NCBI RefSeq assembly: GCF_002849595.1
Contig: NZ_NRQR01000018.1
Location: 62,001-126,000, forward strand
Length of the DNA stretch: 64,000 nt
From: Luteimonas rhizosphaerae
GTDB lineage: Bacteria; Pseudomonadota; Gammaproteobacteria; Xanthomonadales; Xanthomonadaceae
Reading direction: 5' to 3'
Below the pieces are notes generated by a model, which saw nothing but the letters and a program-made list of their open reading frames with translations, was not told the DNA's origin and ran no database searches. Position numbers and translations under genes: made by a program. This document shows positions 24,691 to 33,332 of this stretch, piece after piece; position 1 is the first letter of the stretch; each line of letters opens with the position of its first letter.

Positions 24691-25251
24691 TCAACTCCGC
24701 GGCGAAAACAACCGTGACCAGCCCTCATGCCCCAGCTCGTCGAGCGTCCGCAGGTTGCGGTCGATGATCGCGTCGGGCTCGGGATACGCCGCGACCGCGC
24801 GTTCCACGCTGTCTTCGCGCAGCAGGTGCAGCGTCGGAAACGGCGCGCGGTTGGAATAGTTGCCGATGTCGTCGGGCTCGGTGCCGGCGAACTGGTACTG
24901 AGGATGGAAACTCGCGACCTGCAGTTCGCCGTCGAGGTCGAGCGCTTCGACCAGCGCATCGGCATCGCCGAGGAAATCATTGTAGTCGAGGAAGTCCTGC
25001 AGCACCCAGGGATGCACGATCAGCGTGGTGTCGACCAGCTCGGCCGGGGTGTCGCGCAGCCGCGCCATTTCCTCGCCGAGGTCCTGCAGCAGGGCTTCGG
25101 GCGTGGTCGCTTCGCTGAGGACGAAGCGGACCTGGTCCTTGACCGTCACCGCCTTGGCGAACGGGCACAGGTTGAGGCCGATCACCGCGCGCTCCAGCCA
25201 CAGCCGGGTGGCGGCGATCGGATCGCCCGGGTCGACGGACGGCGTCGTCAT
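24691..25251 (-). CDS. DUF1415 domain-containing protein
   Basis: 186 residues. WLERAVIGLNLCPFAKAV near residue 17, a central LIVHPWVLQDFLDYNDFL and the closing LDELGHEGWSRLF match DUF1415, a cytoplasmic proteobacterial family of unknown function. It lies 10 bp downstream of yajQ on the same strand, so the two are probably co-transcribed. Confidence 0.88.
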   Translation of the reverse strand: MTTPSVDPGDPIAATRLWLERAVIGLNLCPFAKAVTVKDQVRFVLSEATTPEALLQDLGEEMARLRDTPAELVDTTLIVHPWVLQDFLDYNDFLGDADALVEALDLDGELQVASFHPQYQFAGTEPDDIGNYSNRAPFPTLHLLREDSVERAVAAYPEPDAIIDRNLRTLDELGHEGWSRLFSPRS

Positions 25252-25261
25252 CGCGGCGCGC

Positions 25262-25744
25262 TCAGTCGCGGAAGTTGTCGAACTGCAGCGGCAGCTCGAA
25301 GTCGGTGCTGCGCAGCAGCGCCATCGCCGCCTGCAGGTCGTCGCGCTTCTTGCCGGTCACGCGCAGCTTGTCGCCGTTGATCTGGCTGTCGACCTTCAGC
25401 TTCGCGGTCTTCAATGTGGTCTGGATCTTCTTGGCCAGCTCGCGCTCGATGCCCTGCTTGACCGTGACCTTCTGGCGCGCGCCGGCGAGATTGGTCTCGA
25501 TGTCGCCAAACTCCAGGCACTTGATGTCGATCTTGCGCGCGGCCAGGCGGGCGCGGAGGATCTCGGTCATCTGCTGCACCTGGAACTCGCTGGGCGCCGA
25601 CTGCTTGATATCGGCCTCGTCGAGCTCGAACGACGCCTCGACGCCCTTGAAGTCGAAACGGGTGGTGAGTTCCCGGTTCGCCTGGTCGACGGCATTGGTC
25701 AGTTCGTGGGTGTCGACTTCGGAGACGATGTCGAAGGACGGCAT
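25262..25744 (-). CDS. yajQ: YajQ-family cyclic-di-GMP-binding protein
   Basis: 160 residues from the ATG at 25744, matching the conserved N-terminus MPSFDIVSEVDTHELTNAVD. The two ferredoxin-like halves are present, with ETNLAGARQKVTVKQGI in the middle and INGDKLRVTGKKRDDLQ near the end. In Xanthomonas a YajQ protein binds c-di-GMP and works with a LysR-type regulator to control virulence genes; other members bind RNA or tRNA. The upstream GGDEF cyclase at 1601 could be one source of ligand. It starts a short operon with the DUF1415 gene. Confidence 0.93.
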   Translation of the reverse strand: MPSFDIVSEVDTHELTNAVDQANRELTTRFDFKGVEASFELDEADIKQSAPSEFQVQQMTEILRARLAARKIDIKCLEFGDIETNLAGARQKVTVKQGIERELAKKIQTTLKTAKLKVDSQINGDKLRVTGKKRDDLQAAMALLRSTDFELPLQFDNFRD

Positions 25745-25884
25745 GGCGGGCCCTCTGCGGATCTGCGGAAAGCGCGCAGGGTACCGCAGCGGCGGCATGG
25801 TCTGTTCCCGCGGCCGAGGCCGGTCGCGACGTTGCGCTGCCCCGCGCAGGTCCACACTGCGCCGTCCCTCGAGAGGATTCCGCC

Positions 25885-26934
25885 ATGTTGTCCACATCCG
25901 CCTACGCCGCCTTCGACGCGGCGTCCCCGCTCGCGCCGCACACCATCGAGCGGCGCCCGCCCGGTCCGGGCGAGGTGTTGATCGACATCCTGTTCTGCGG
26001 GGTCTGCCACACCGACCTCCACCAGGTCCGCGACGAATGGGGCGGGTCGCTGTTTCCGATGGTGCCCGGGCACGAGATCGTCGGGCGCATCGCCGAGGCC
26101 GGCGCGGGCGTCACCCGGTTCCAGGTCGGCGATGCGGTCGGGGTCGGCTGTTTCGTCGATTCGTGCCGGATCTGCACACAGTGCGAGTCGGGCGAGGAGC
26201 AGTTCTGCGAGCAGGGCATGACCAGCACCTACAACGCGATGGAACGCGACGGCAGCGCGCCGACCTACGGTGGCTATTCGACGCGCATCACCGTGCACCA
26301 GGAGTACGTGCTGCGCGTCCCCGAGTCGTTGCCGCTCGACGCCGCGGCGCCGCTGCTGTGCGCTGGCATCACCACGTACTCGCCGCTGCGCCACTTCGGG
26401 GTCGAGGCGGGCGATGCGGTCGCCGTCGTCGGCCTCGGCGGCCTGGGCCACATGGCGGTGAAGTTCGCCGTGGCGATGGGCGCACGCGTGACGGTGCTCA
26501 GCACGTCCGAATCCAAGCGCGACGACGCGATGAAGCTCGGCGCGCACGCGTTCGCCGCGACGCGTGAAGAGGCCACGTTCAAGACGCTGGCCAGGACGTT
26601 CGACTTCATCGTCGACAGCGTCTCCGCGCCGCACGACTACAACGCCTACCTGTCGCTGCTGAAGGTCGACGGCACGATGATCCTGCTCGGCGTGCCCGAC
26701 CAGCCCGCGCCGGTCGCCGCCGGCTCGCTGATCATGCAGCGCCGTCGCTTGACGGGTTCGCTGATCGGTGGCATCCGCGAAACCCAGGAGATGCTGGACT
26801 TCTGCGCCGAGCACGGCATCGTCTCGGACATCGAGCTGATCGACATCGACCGGATCAACGAGGCGTACGAGCGCATGCTCAAGGGCGACGTGCGCTACCG
26901 CTTCGTCATCGATACGGCCAGCCTGAGCCGCTGA
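25885..26934 (+). CDS. Zinc-dependent NAD(P)-linked alcohol dehydrogenase
   Basis: 349 residues. The catalytic zinc site is visible as CGVCHTDLH (near residue 38) and GHEIVG, the structural zinc site as CRICTQCESGEEQFC (four Cys near residues 93-107), and the nucleotide-binding GLGGLGHMAVKFA near residue 182. The layout follows the YahK/cinnamyl-alcohol dehydrogenase group, usually NADPH-dependent reductases of aldehydes. There are no linked pathway genes. Start ATG; it is divergent from yajQ. Confidence 0.9.
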   Translation: MLSTSAYAAFDAASPLAPHTIERRPPGPGEVLIDILFCGVCHTDLHQVRDEWGGSLFPMVPGHEIVGRIAEAGAGVTRFQVGDAVGVGCFVDSCRICTQCESGEEQFCEQGMTSTYNAMERDGSAPTYGGYSTRITVHQEYVLRVPESLPLDAAAPLLCAGITTYSPLRHFGVEAGDAVAVVGLGGLGHMAVKFAVAMGARVTVLSTSESKRDDAMKLGAHAFAATREEATFKTLARTFDFIVDSVSAPHDYNAYLSLLKVDGTMILLGVPDQPAPVAAGSLIMQRRRLTGSLIGGIRETQEMLDFCAEHGIVSDIELIDIDRINEAYERMLKGDVRYRFVIDTASLSR

Positions 26935-26944
26935 TTCCCGGGCC

Positions 26945-26966
26945 GCGCGCCGGGTGCCCGGCGCGC
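26945..26966. terminator. GC hairpin after the alcohol dehydrogenase gene
   Basis: Stem GCGCGCCGGG / CCCGGCGCGC about 10 bp past the stop, with no U-run. It is a possible weak terminator. Confidence 0.35.
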
Positions 26967-27009
26967 GTGTCCATGCGAGGATGCGCGACCCGTCCGTCGA
27001 GTCGTCCGC

Positions 27010-27945
27010 ATGCCCCGCCACGCCGCCGCACCCCGGACCGACACCCGCGCCGCGGCGCTGTGGATGCTGTTCGCGGTGCTCGCGTTCGCCGGCATGGATG
27101 CGGGCATGAAGTGGATCGCCAACGACTACTCCGCGTTCCAGGTCGCGACTTTCCGCAGCCTGGCGACGCTGCCGCTGATCGTCGGCTGGCTGCTGCTGCG
27201 CGGGCGCGCGGGCAGTCTGCTGCGCATCCACTGGCCGCTGCACCTGCTGCGCGGGCTCCTGGGCGTCGGCATGATCGCCGGCTTCGTCTATGGCCTGGCG
27301 CGGATGCCGCTGTCGACGGCCTACGCGATCGTGTTCGTATCGCCGCTGATGGTCACCGCGCTGGCGGTGCCCCTGCTCGGCGAGAAGGTCGGCCCGCGGC
27401 GCTGGACCGCGATCGCGCTCGGCGTCGTCGGCGTGCTGGTCGTGCTGCGGCCGACCGGCGAGGGCATGGCGACGCTGGCGGGGCTGGCCGTGGTCGGTGG
27501 CGCGCTGTGCTATGCGATCGCGTCGATCACCGTGCGCAAGCTCGCGCAGCGCGACAGTCCCGAAGCGCTGGTGTTCTGGTTCCTGGTGCTGATGGCGGTG
27601 TTCGCCGGCGCGCTGGCGTGGCCGGACTGGCAGCCGCTGCAGCGCGAACACGGGTGGGTGCTGGCGCTGATCGGGGTGACCGGTGCGCTGGGCCAGGTGG
27701 GCCTGACGCACGCGTTCCGGCTCGGCGAAGCCAGCCAGGTCGCGCCGCTGGAATACACCGCGCTGCTGTGGGTCGTGCTGCTGGACCTGTTCGTCTGGCA
27801 GGTGCTGCCCGACGGCATGACGTGGATCGGCGCGGGCATCATCGTCGCCAGTGGTCTCTACATGTTCCGCCGCGAAAAGGTGTTGTCGGAGACCGTCACG
27901 GTCGATGCCGGCGTCAAGCGGCTCGACGGCACGCCGCCGCCCTGA
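27010..27945 (+). CDS. EamA/DMT-family inner-membrane transporter
   Basis: 311 residues with ten predicted membrane helices arranged as two EamA repeats (about residues 15-145 and 160-290). SPLMVTALAVPLLGEKVG near residue 117 and the matching EYTALLWVVLLDLFVWQ near residue 255 are the usual repeat features. Members export metabolites or amino acids; the substrate is unknown. It stands alone between the dehydrogenase and a small membrane protein. Confidence 0.88.
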   Translation: MPRHAAAPRTDTRAAALWMLFAVLAFAGMDAGMKWIANDYSAFQVATFRSLATLPLIVGWLLLRGRAGSLLRIHWPLHLLRGLLGVGMIAGFVYGLARMPLSTAYAIVFVSPLMVTALAVPLLGEKVGPRRWTAIALGVVGVLVVLRPTGEGMATLAGLAVVGGALCYAIASITVRKLAQRDSPEALVFWFLVLMAVFAGALAWPDWQPLQREHGWVLALIGVTGALGQVGLTHAFRLGEASQVAPLEYTALLWVVLLDLFVWQVLPDGMTWIGAGIIVASGLYMFRREKVLSETVTVDAGVKRLDGTPPP

Positions 27946-28061
27946 GCCGGCACCGTGACCCGCATCCGATCGGAGGCAATCCGGTCCGATGACCGGGATA
28001 CGGACCCGGGACACGTTCGCCTGCCTCGCCATCTGCACGCCGCAACCGGCATGCTGCGCGG

Positions 28062-28601
28062 ATGCCGATCCTCCTGCTGCTCCTCGTCCTGCTGCTCCTC
28101 GTCTTCGCCGCGGTGCTGCTCTGGCCCCTGGCCCTGTGGAACCGCTATCGCGTCGGCAGCTCGCGGCGGCGTCCGCCGTATTTCCTGACGCGCCTCAACG
28201 CGTTCCTGATCCCCGCGTCGGCCGGCGTGTTCCTGCTGGCGATGGCGGCGACGAACCTGTTCGTCACCCATGCCTTCGTCTACGGCGCGGCGGGTCTGCT
28301 GGCGGGACTGCTGCTCGGCGGGCTGGGCTGGGTGCTGACGCGTGTGGAGCACCGGCCCGGGCAGGTCTGGTACACGCCGAACCGCTGGCTGGTGCTGGGC
28401 CTGACGCTGGTCGTCGTCGCCCGTCTCGGCGTCGCGATCTGGCAGACCTGGGAGCGGATGCGCGGGCACCACGATGCGCTGGCGCACTGGGGCCTGCTCG
28501 GCGAGCACGCCAGTCTGTTCGCGGTCGCCGGCCTGGTGCTCGGCTACCACGCGGCCTACGCGTGGCTGCTGTACCGGCGCCTGGGGCGCTGGCTGCGCTG
28601 A
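28062..28601 (+). CDS. Small integral membrane protein, DUF1453-like
   Basis: 179 residues with about five hydrophobic segments, starting MPILLLLLVLLLLVFAAVLL and containing the charged loop RYRVGSSRRRPPYFLTRLNAF and YTPNRWLVLGLTLVVVARL. The pattern resembles DUF1453/CcdC-like proteins of xanthomonads, but this is from memory of the family and is moderate. Probable inner-membrane location, function unknown. The start has only a weak ribosome-binding site. Confidence 0.65.
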   Translation: MPILLLLLVLLLLVFAAVLLWPLALWNRYRVGSSRRRPPYFLTRLNAFLIPASAGVFLLAMAATNLFVTHAFVYGAAGLLAGLLLGGLGWVLTRVEHRPGQVWYTPNRWLVLGLTLVVVARLGVAIWQTWERMRGHHDALAHWGLLGEHASLFAVAGLVLGYHAAYAWLLYRRLGRWLR

Positions 28602-28618
28602 CTCGCTGCCGACGCACG

Positions 28619-28775
28619 GTAGGAGCGCGCTCGCGCGCGAGCACCTTTGGCACGATCCGTTTTCGAGCAGGGCCTTAGCGAACAGGACGTTGGCGAAGCG
28701 ATCCTGCGTGCCGCATTGGCTCGCAATAGGGTCAAGTGCGGAAAATCGAAAGCTCGCGCGCGAGCGCGCTCCTAC
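28619..28775. repeat. 24-bp perfect inverted repeat pair
   Basis: GTAGGAGCGCGCTCGCGCGC and four more bases (28619-28642) recur exactly inverted at 28752-28775, 109 bp apart. GTAGGAGCGCGC...CGCGCGAGC elements are a common intergenic repeat of this family. The interior holds no gene. A mobile RAYT-type element would explain the paired arrangement, but none is encoded here. Confidence 0.7.
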
Positions 28776-28808
28776 AAGGTTCCGATTTCTCCGGATCCAC
28801 CCAAAGAA

Positions 28809-28834
28809 AAAGACCCGCCGAAGCGGGTCTTTTC
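28809..28834. terminator. Bidirectional terminator beside ompW
   Basis: Stem AAAAGACCCGC / GCGGGTCTTTT with a 4-base loop, ending in U-runs on both strands. It closes ompW on the minus strand. Confidence 0.85.
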
Positions 28835-28858
28835 CTGGGCACGCCTCTGGAGAGAGGG

Positions 28859-29482
28859 TCAGAAGCGCGCGCCGATACCGAAGCCCACGGTCCACGGGTC
28901 GAGCTGCAGCTCCTGACCGGTGCCGGCGCCTGCCTGCTGGACGTCCGCACGGCTGCGCAGGTAACGCGCATCGGCGCGGGCGAACCAGGTCGGGGTGATG
29001 TTCATGTCGACGCCGACAGTGCCGATCGCGCCCTTCGGCGTGGTCAGGCTGACGTGCTCGCCGCCCGGGTTGAGGTCTTCACCGCTGATGTTCGAGTGGT
29101 GATAACCCAGGCCCACGAACGGACGGAAGGTGTTGTCCGCCTGGCCGAAGTGGTACTGGCCGCTGAGCGCGATGGGCTGCTGCTCGACGGTGCCCAGCTT
29201 GCCGGTGTTCGTCGTCACGCGATGGTCGAACTTGTCGAGCGCGCCCCACAGTTCGGCACTGATGTTGTCGGTGAAGTTGTACGAGACCGAGGCCGTCGGG
29301 GCCGGGCCGCCGTCGACTTCGATGCCGTCGTTGCTGCTGCTCTTGGTCGGCTGCAGCAGGGTGGCGCCGCCGACGACCGAGAAGCGCTTGCCGGACGCAG
29401 TATCGCTGGCGTCCTGGGCGAAGGCGACCGAGGAGACGGCCAGGCTGGCAAGAGTGGCGAGAGCGAGTACGCGCTTGTTCAT
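28859..29482 (-). CDS. ompW: OmpW-family outer-membrane protein
   Basis: 207 residues. Signal peptide to about residue 22 (ALATLASLAVSSVAFAQ), then an eight-stranded barrel with GLGYHHSNISGEDL and the closing LDPWTVGFGIGARF, ending in Phe. This matches OmpW, a small channel for hydrophobic molecules that changes under stress in many proteobacteria. It is monocistronic, with a terminator at 28809-28834 and a 480-bp leader region toward aceF. Confidence 0.88.
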   Translation of the reverse strand: MNKRVLALATLASLAVSSVAFAQDASDTASGKRFSVVGGATLLQPTKSSSNDGIEVDGGPAPTASVSYNFTDNISAELWGALDKFDHRVTTNTGKLGTVEQQPIALSGQYHFGQADNTFRPFVGLGYHHSNISGEDLNPGGEHVSLTTPKGAIGTVGVDMNITPTWFARADARYLRSRADVQQAGAGTGQELQLDPWTVGFGIGARF

Positions 29483-29964
29483 GGGGGACTTCCTCTTCTT
29501 TCAATGAGTCGACAGCCCAGGCCGGCGCCGTCAGCAATGGATCCATCTGTGGCGGCCGATCCGGCTGGCCGTCCTTCCTTCTGCGGGAAGGCGCGGCCAT
29601 GCTGGCGATCGCTGCCTGAATCGACGCTATTCAGTTTCTGAAGGCTTCCGAACTCTTCACTGCGCCTTCTGGAATCTGCGCAGAGCGTTCAGCGCAATGC
29701 CGCCTGCTACGCGGAGTGGCGCAGATGTCCCACGCATCCGGCCGCTGTACGGAACACGAATGCGGGCGATACGACGCTGCGTTCCAGTACGGATCAGGCA
29801 GTCGCCAGCGCCGGATCGCGCGCATCGCGAGCGGATGGTTTCGTCTGCATCGTTCGCGCACGCAGGCGCTGTCGCGCGGCAGCGCCAAGCCGACGCGCAA
29901 ACCGGTTGGCGCATCGCGGGGCGGGGCGCCACAATAGAAGGTCACGACATGGCCGGAGGGCCGC
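29483..29964. other. Divergent intergenic region ompW / aceF
   Basis: 482 bp without a supported gene. It should hold both promoters; I cannot name convincing -35/-10 pairs. A GGAGGG stands before the aceF start. Open frames here have atypical composition and no recognisable product. Confidence 0.5.
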
Positions 29965-31704
29965 ATGGCCGACCTGAAAGAAGCGCGCGTTCCCGACATT
30001 GGCGGGTATGACGATGTCCCGGTGATCGAAGTGCTGGTCGCCGTCGGCGATACCGTCGCCGTCGACCAGGGCTTGGTCACGCTGGAATCCGACAAGGCGA
30101 CGATGGAAGTCCCGGCGCCGTTCGCGGGCGTGGTCAAGGAACTGAAGGTCAAGGTGGGCGACACACTGTCGGAGGGCGGTGTGGTCGCGATCATCGAGGC
30201 CGAAGGTGCGGCAGCCAGCGAGGCCAAGCCGGCTGCGCCCGCCAAGGCGGCGGACGCGCCTGCCGCCGACGCCGGCAAGCCCGCCAAGGCCGACGCGCCG
30301 GCGAAGGCCGAGGCTCCCCCGCCTGCGAAGACCCAGGGCGGCGGCGCGCAGGAAGCCCGCGTGCCGGATATCGGCGGCTACGACGACGTGCCGGTGATCG
30401 AGGTGCTGGTCGCCGTCGGTGACACCGTCGCCAAGGACCAGGGGCTGGTCACGCTGGAGTCGGACAAGGCGACGATGGAAGTGCCCGCGCCGTTCGCGGG
30501 CGTGGTCAAGGAACTCAACGTCAAGGTCGGCGACACGCTGTCGGAAGGCGGCGTGGTCGCGATCATCGAAGCGGAAGGCGAGGCCGGTCCGGACACTGCG
30601 GCGACTGCAGACATCACGCCCGCCGCTGCCGCCGTCAAGTCGACCGACGATCCCGAGGCCGAGCCCGTCGCGGCGCAGGCCAAGCCCGACAGGATCGCGC
30701 AGGCGTCGATGGACCACCGGCCGGCCGGCAACAGCGCGCCGCCGGTGCGCTTCGACGCCGATGCGGTCCTGCCCGACAAGGTGCCGTATGCGAGTCCCGC
30801 GGTGCGCCTGTTCGCGCGCGAGCTCGGTGTCGACCTGCTGCAGCTCAAGGGCAGCGCCCGCGGCGGTCGCATCGTCCGCGAGGACGTGCAGGCCTTCGTC
30901 AAGGGCGTGATGCAGGGCGGCGGCGCCAAGGCCGCAGCGGGGGCGCCGGCCGCGAGCGGCGGTGGCCTCAACCTGCTGCCGTGGCCGAAGGTCGACTTCA
31001 CCAAGTTCGGCGAGATCGAGGTCCAGGAACTGGGCCGCATCCAGAAGATCTCGGCCGCGAACCTCGCACGCAACTGGGCGATGATCCCGCACGTCACCCA
31101 GCACGACGATGCCGACATCACCGATCTCGAAGCGCTGCGCGTGCAGCTCAACAAGGAGAACGAGAAGGCCGGCATCAAGCTGACCATGCTCGCCTTCCTG
31201 ATCAAGGCCTCCGTCGCGGTACTCAAGCAGTACCCGCGCTTCAACAGCTCGCTCGACGCGGCCGGCGAGAACCTGACGCTCAAGAAGTACTTCCACATCG
31301 GTTTCGCCGCCGACACGCCCAACGGCCTGGTCGTCCCGGTGATCCGCGACGCCGACAAGAAGGGCGTGCTCGAGATCTCGCAGGAGATGTCGGCGCTGGC
31401 GAAGAAGGCGCGTGACGGCAAGCTCGGCCCGGCCGACATGCAGGGCGGCTGTTTCTCGATCAGCTCGCTCGGCGGCATCGGCGGCACCAGCTTCACGCCG
31501 ATCGTCAACGCCCCGGAAGTCGCGATCCTCGGCGTGTCGAAGTCGGCGATGAAGCCGGTCTGGGACGGCAAGGCCTTCCAGCCGCGCCTGGTCCTGCCGC
31601 TGTCGCTGTCCTACGACCACCGCGTCATCGACGGCGCTGCCGCTGCCCGCTTCACCGCGACGCTGGCGCAGCTGCTCGGCGACATGCGCCGGGTGCTGCT
31701 GTAA
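29965..31704 (+). CDS. aceF: Pyruvate dehydrogenase E2, dihydrolipoyllysine acetyltransferase
   Basis: 579 residues. Two lipoyl domains (about residues 5-75 and 129-200), each with the lipoylation site ESDKATME, joined by Ala/Pro/Lys-rich linkers. An E1/E3-binding domain follows near residue 275 (YASPAVRLFARELGVDLLQL), then the catalytic domain with SYDHRVIDGAAAARF near residue 550 (catalytic His and Asp). It moves acetyl groups to CoA at the core of the pyruvate dehydrogenase complex. E1 (aceE) is not in the window. The next gene starts 2 bp after the stop, and lpd follows it, so the three form one operon. Confidence 0.95.
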   Translation: MADLKEARVPDIGGYDDVPVIEVLVAVGDTVAVDQGLVTLESDKATMEVPAPFAGVVKELKVKVGDTLSEGGVVAIIEAEGAAASEAKPAAPAKAADAPAADAGKPAKADAPAKAEAPPPAKTQGGGAQEARVPDIGGYDDVPVIEVLVAVGDTVAKDQGLVTLESDKATMEVPAPFAGVVKELNVKVGDTLSEGGVVAIIEAEGEAGPDTAATADITPAAAAVKSTDDPEAEPVAAQAKPDRIAQASMDHRPAGNSAPPVRFDADAVLPDKVPYASPAVRLFARELGVDLLQLKGSARGGRIVREDVQAFVKGVMQGGGAKAAAGAPAASGGGLNLLPWPKVDFTKFGEIEVQELGRIQKISAANLARNWAMIPHVTQHDDADITDLEALRVQLNKENEKAGIKLTMLAFLIKASVAVLKQYPRFNSSLDAAGENLTLKKYFHIGFAADTPNGLVVPVIRDADKKGVLEISQEMSALAKKARDGKLGPADMQGGCFSISSLGGIGGTSFTPIVNAPEVAILGVSKSAMKPVWDGKAFQPRLVLPLSLSYDHRVIDGAAAARFTATLAQLLGDMRRVLL

Positions 31705-31706
31705 AC

Positions 31707-33332
31707 GTGCCGGTGCCCAGCGACACGGCGCGCGAAAAGGCGCGCCTCACCGTCCGTCACGCGACCATCGCCGACATCCCAGCGATCGTCTCGCTGTCGG
31801 ACCAGGTCTATGGCGAAGAAGGCGGTTACACCGCCGAGATGCTGACCGGGCAGATCGCGCAGTTCCCACAGGGCGTGTTCGTCGCCTGCTACGAAGACGT
31901 CGCGGTCGGCTACTGCGCGACGTTCCGTATCGACGAAGCGAGCGCGATGGCGCCGCACCGCTGGACCGAGATCTCGGGCGGGGGGTATGGCGCGCGCCAC
32001 CTGACCACCGGCGACTGGCTCTACGGCATGGAAGTCTGCGTGGATCCCGCGTATCGCGGGCTGCGCATCGGCCGCCGGTTGTACGAACTGCGCAAGCGCC
32101 TGTGCCAGGAGCTGGGGCTGAAGGGCATCGTGTTCGGCGGTCGCCTGCCCGGGTTCTCGCGGCGCGCGAAGGCCTACGGCAACGATGCCCACGCCTATGT
32201 CGCCGACGTGCGCGCGGGCCGGATCCGCGACCGCGCGCTGAGCTTCCAGCTCAGCAACGGCTTCGAGTTCATCGGCCTGCTGCGCAACTACCAGCCGGCC
32301 GATCGCGAATCCCGCGGGTATGCCGCGCATCTGGTCTGGCGCAATCCCAAGATCGACCCGAATGTGCGCACCACCGGCACCGCGCGCCCGCTGCCCGATT
32401 CGGTGCGCGTGGCGACCGTGCAGTACCAGCAGCGCCGGGTCGCGTCGTTCGAGGAATTCGCGACCCAGGTCGAGTACTTCGTCGACATTGCCGCCGACTA
32501 CCGCGCCGATTTCGTGGTGTTCCCGGAACTCTTCACGCTGCAGCTGCTGTCGGTCGAGAACAAGCCGCTGTCGCCGCAGGATTCGCTGCTGGCGCTGACC
32601 GGCTACACCGAGCGTTTCTCGACGCTGCTCAGCGAACTCGCGGTGCGCCACAACATCAACATCATCGGCGGCTCGCATCCCACGCGGACCAGCGAGGGCG
32701 CGGACGCCAACGTGCGCAACATCTGTTACGTCGCCCTGCGCGACGGCTCGCTGCACACGCGCGACAAGCTGCATCCCACGCCCAACGAGCGCACCTGGTG
32801 GGGCATCGGCGGCGGCGACAGTGCGCGGGCGATCATGACCGACTGCGGACCGATCGGCGTCATGATCTGCTACGACAGCGAGTTCCCGGAACTCGGCCGG
32901 CATCTCGTCGACCAGGGCGCGATGATCCTGTTCGTGCCGTTCTGCACCGACACCCGCGAAGGCTATCTGCGCGTGCGCTACTGCTCGCAGGCGCGCGCTG
33001 TGGAGAACCAGTGTTACGTGGTGCTGTCGGGCAACGTCGGCAACCTGCCCGGCGTCAACAACTTCGACATCCAGTACGCGCAGAGCTGCATCCTGACGCC
33101 CTGCGATTTCCCGTTCGCGCGTGACGGCATCGCCGCCGACACCACACCGAACGTCGAGCAGGTCGCGTTCGCCGACCTGCGCCTCAACGATCTCGTCGTC
33201 GCCCGCAACGACGGCACCGTGCAGAACCTCAACGACCGCCGCCACGACCTGTATTCGCTGACCTGGGCGCGTCGCCCGGCGTCGCGCATCGCGGCGTCGG
33301 ACCCCACGCAACAGACTCCGGAGAACCCGTGA
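31707..33332 (+). CDS. Fused GNAT acetyltransferase / carbon-nitrogen hydrolase (nitrilase superfamily)
   Basis: 541 residues from a GTG. The N-terminal GNAT domain (about residues 10-215) has an acetyl-CoA loop in VDPAYRGLRIGRRLYELR. The C-terminal hydrolase (about 230-520) has the full Glu-Lys-Cys triad: FPELFT, RDKLHPTPNE and CYDSEFPELG. Both active sites look intact. The substrate is unknown; related hydrolases act on amides such as deaminated glutathione. The gene sits tightly between aceF and lpd (2-bp gap before, 1-bp overlap after), so it is made together with pyruvate dehydrogenase, perhaps for metabolite repair or protein acylation. Confidence 0.9.
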   Translation: MPVPSDTAREKARLTVRHATIADIPAIVSLSDQVYGEEGGYTAEMLTGQIAQFPQGVFVACYEDVAVGYCATFRIDEASAMAPHRWTEISGGGYGARHLTTGDWLYGMEVCVDPAYRGLRIGRRLYELRKRLCQELGLKGIVFGGRLPGFSRRAKAYGNDAHAYVADVRAGRIRDRALSFQLSNGFEFIGLLRNYQPADRESRGYAAHLVWRNPKIDPNVRTTGTARPLPDSVRVATVQYQQRRVASFEEFATQVEYFVDIAADYRADFVVFPELFTLQLLSVENKPLSPQDSLLALTGYTERFSTLLSELAVRHNINIIGGSHPTRTSEGADANVRNICYVALRDGSLHTRDKLHPTPNERTWWGIGGGDSARAIMTDCGPIGVMICYDSEFPELGRHLVDQGAMILFVPFCTDTREGYLRVRYCSQARAVENQCYVVLSGNVGNLPGVNNFDIQYAQSCILTPCDFPFARDGIAADTTPNVEQVAFADLRLNDLVVARNDGTVQNLNDRRHDLYSLTWARRPASRIAASDPTQQTPENP

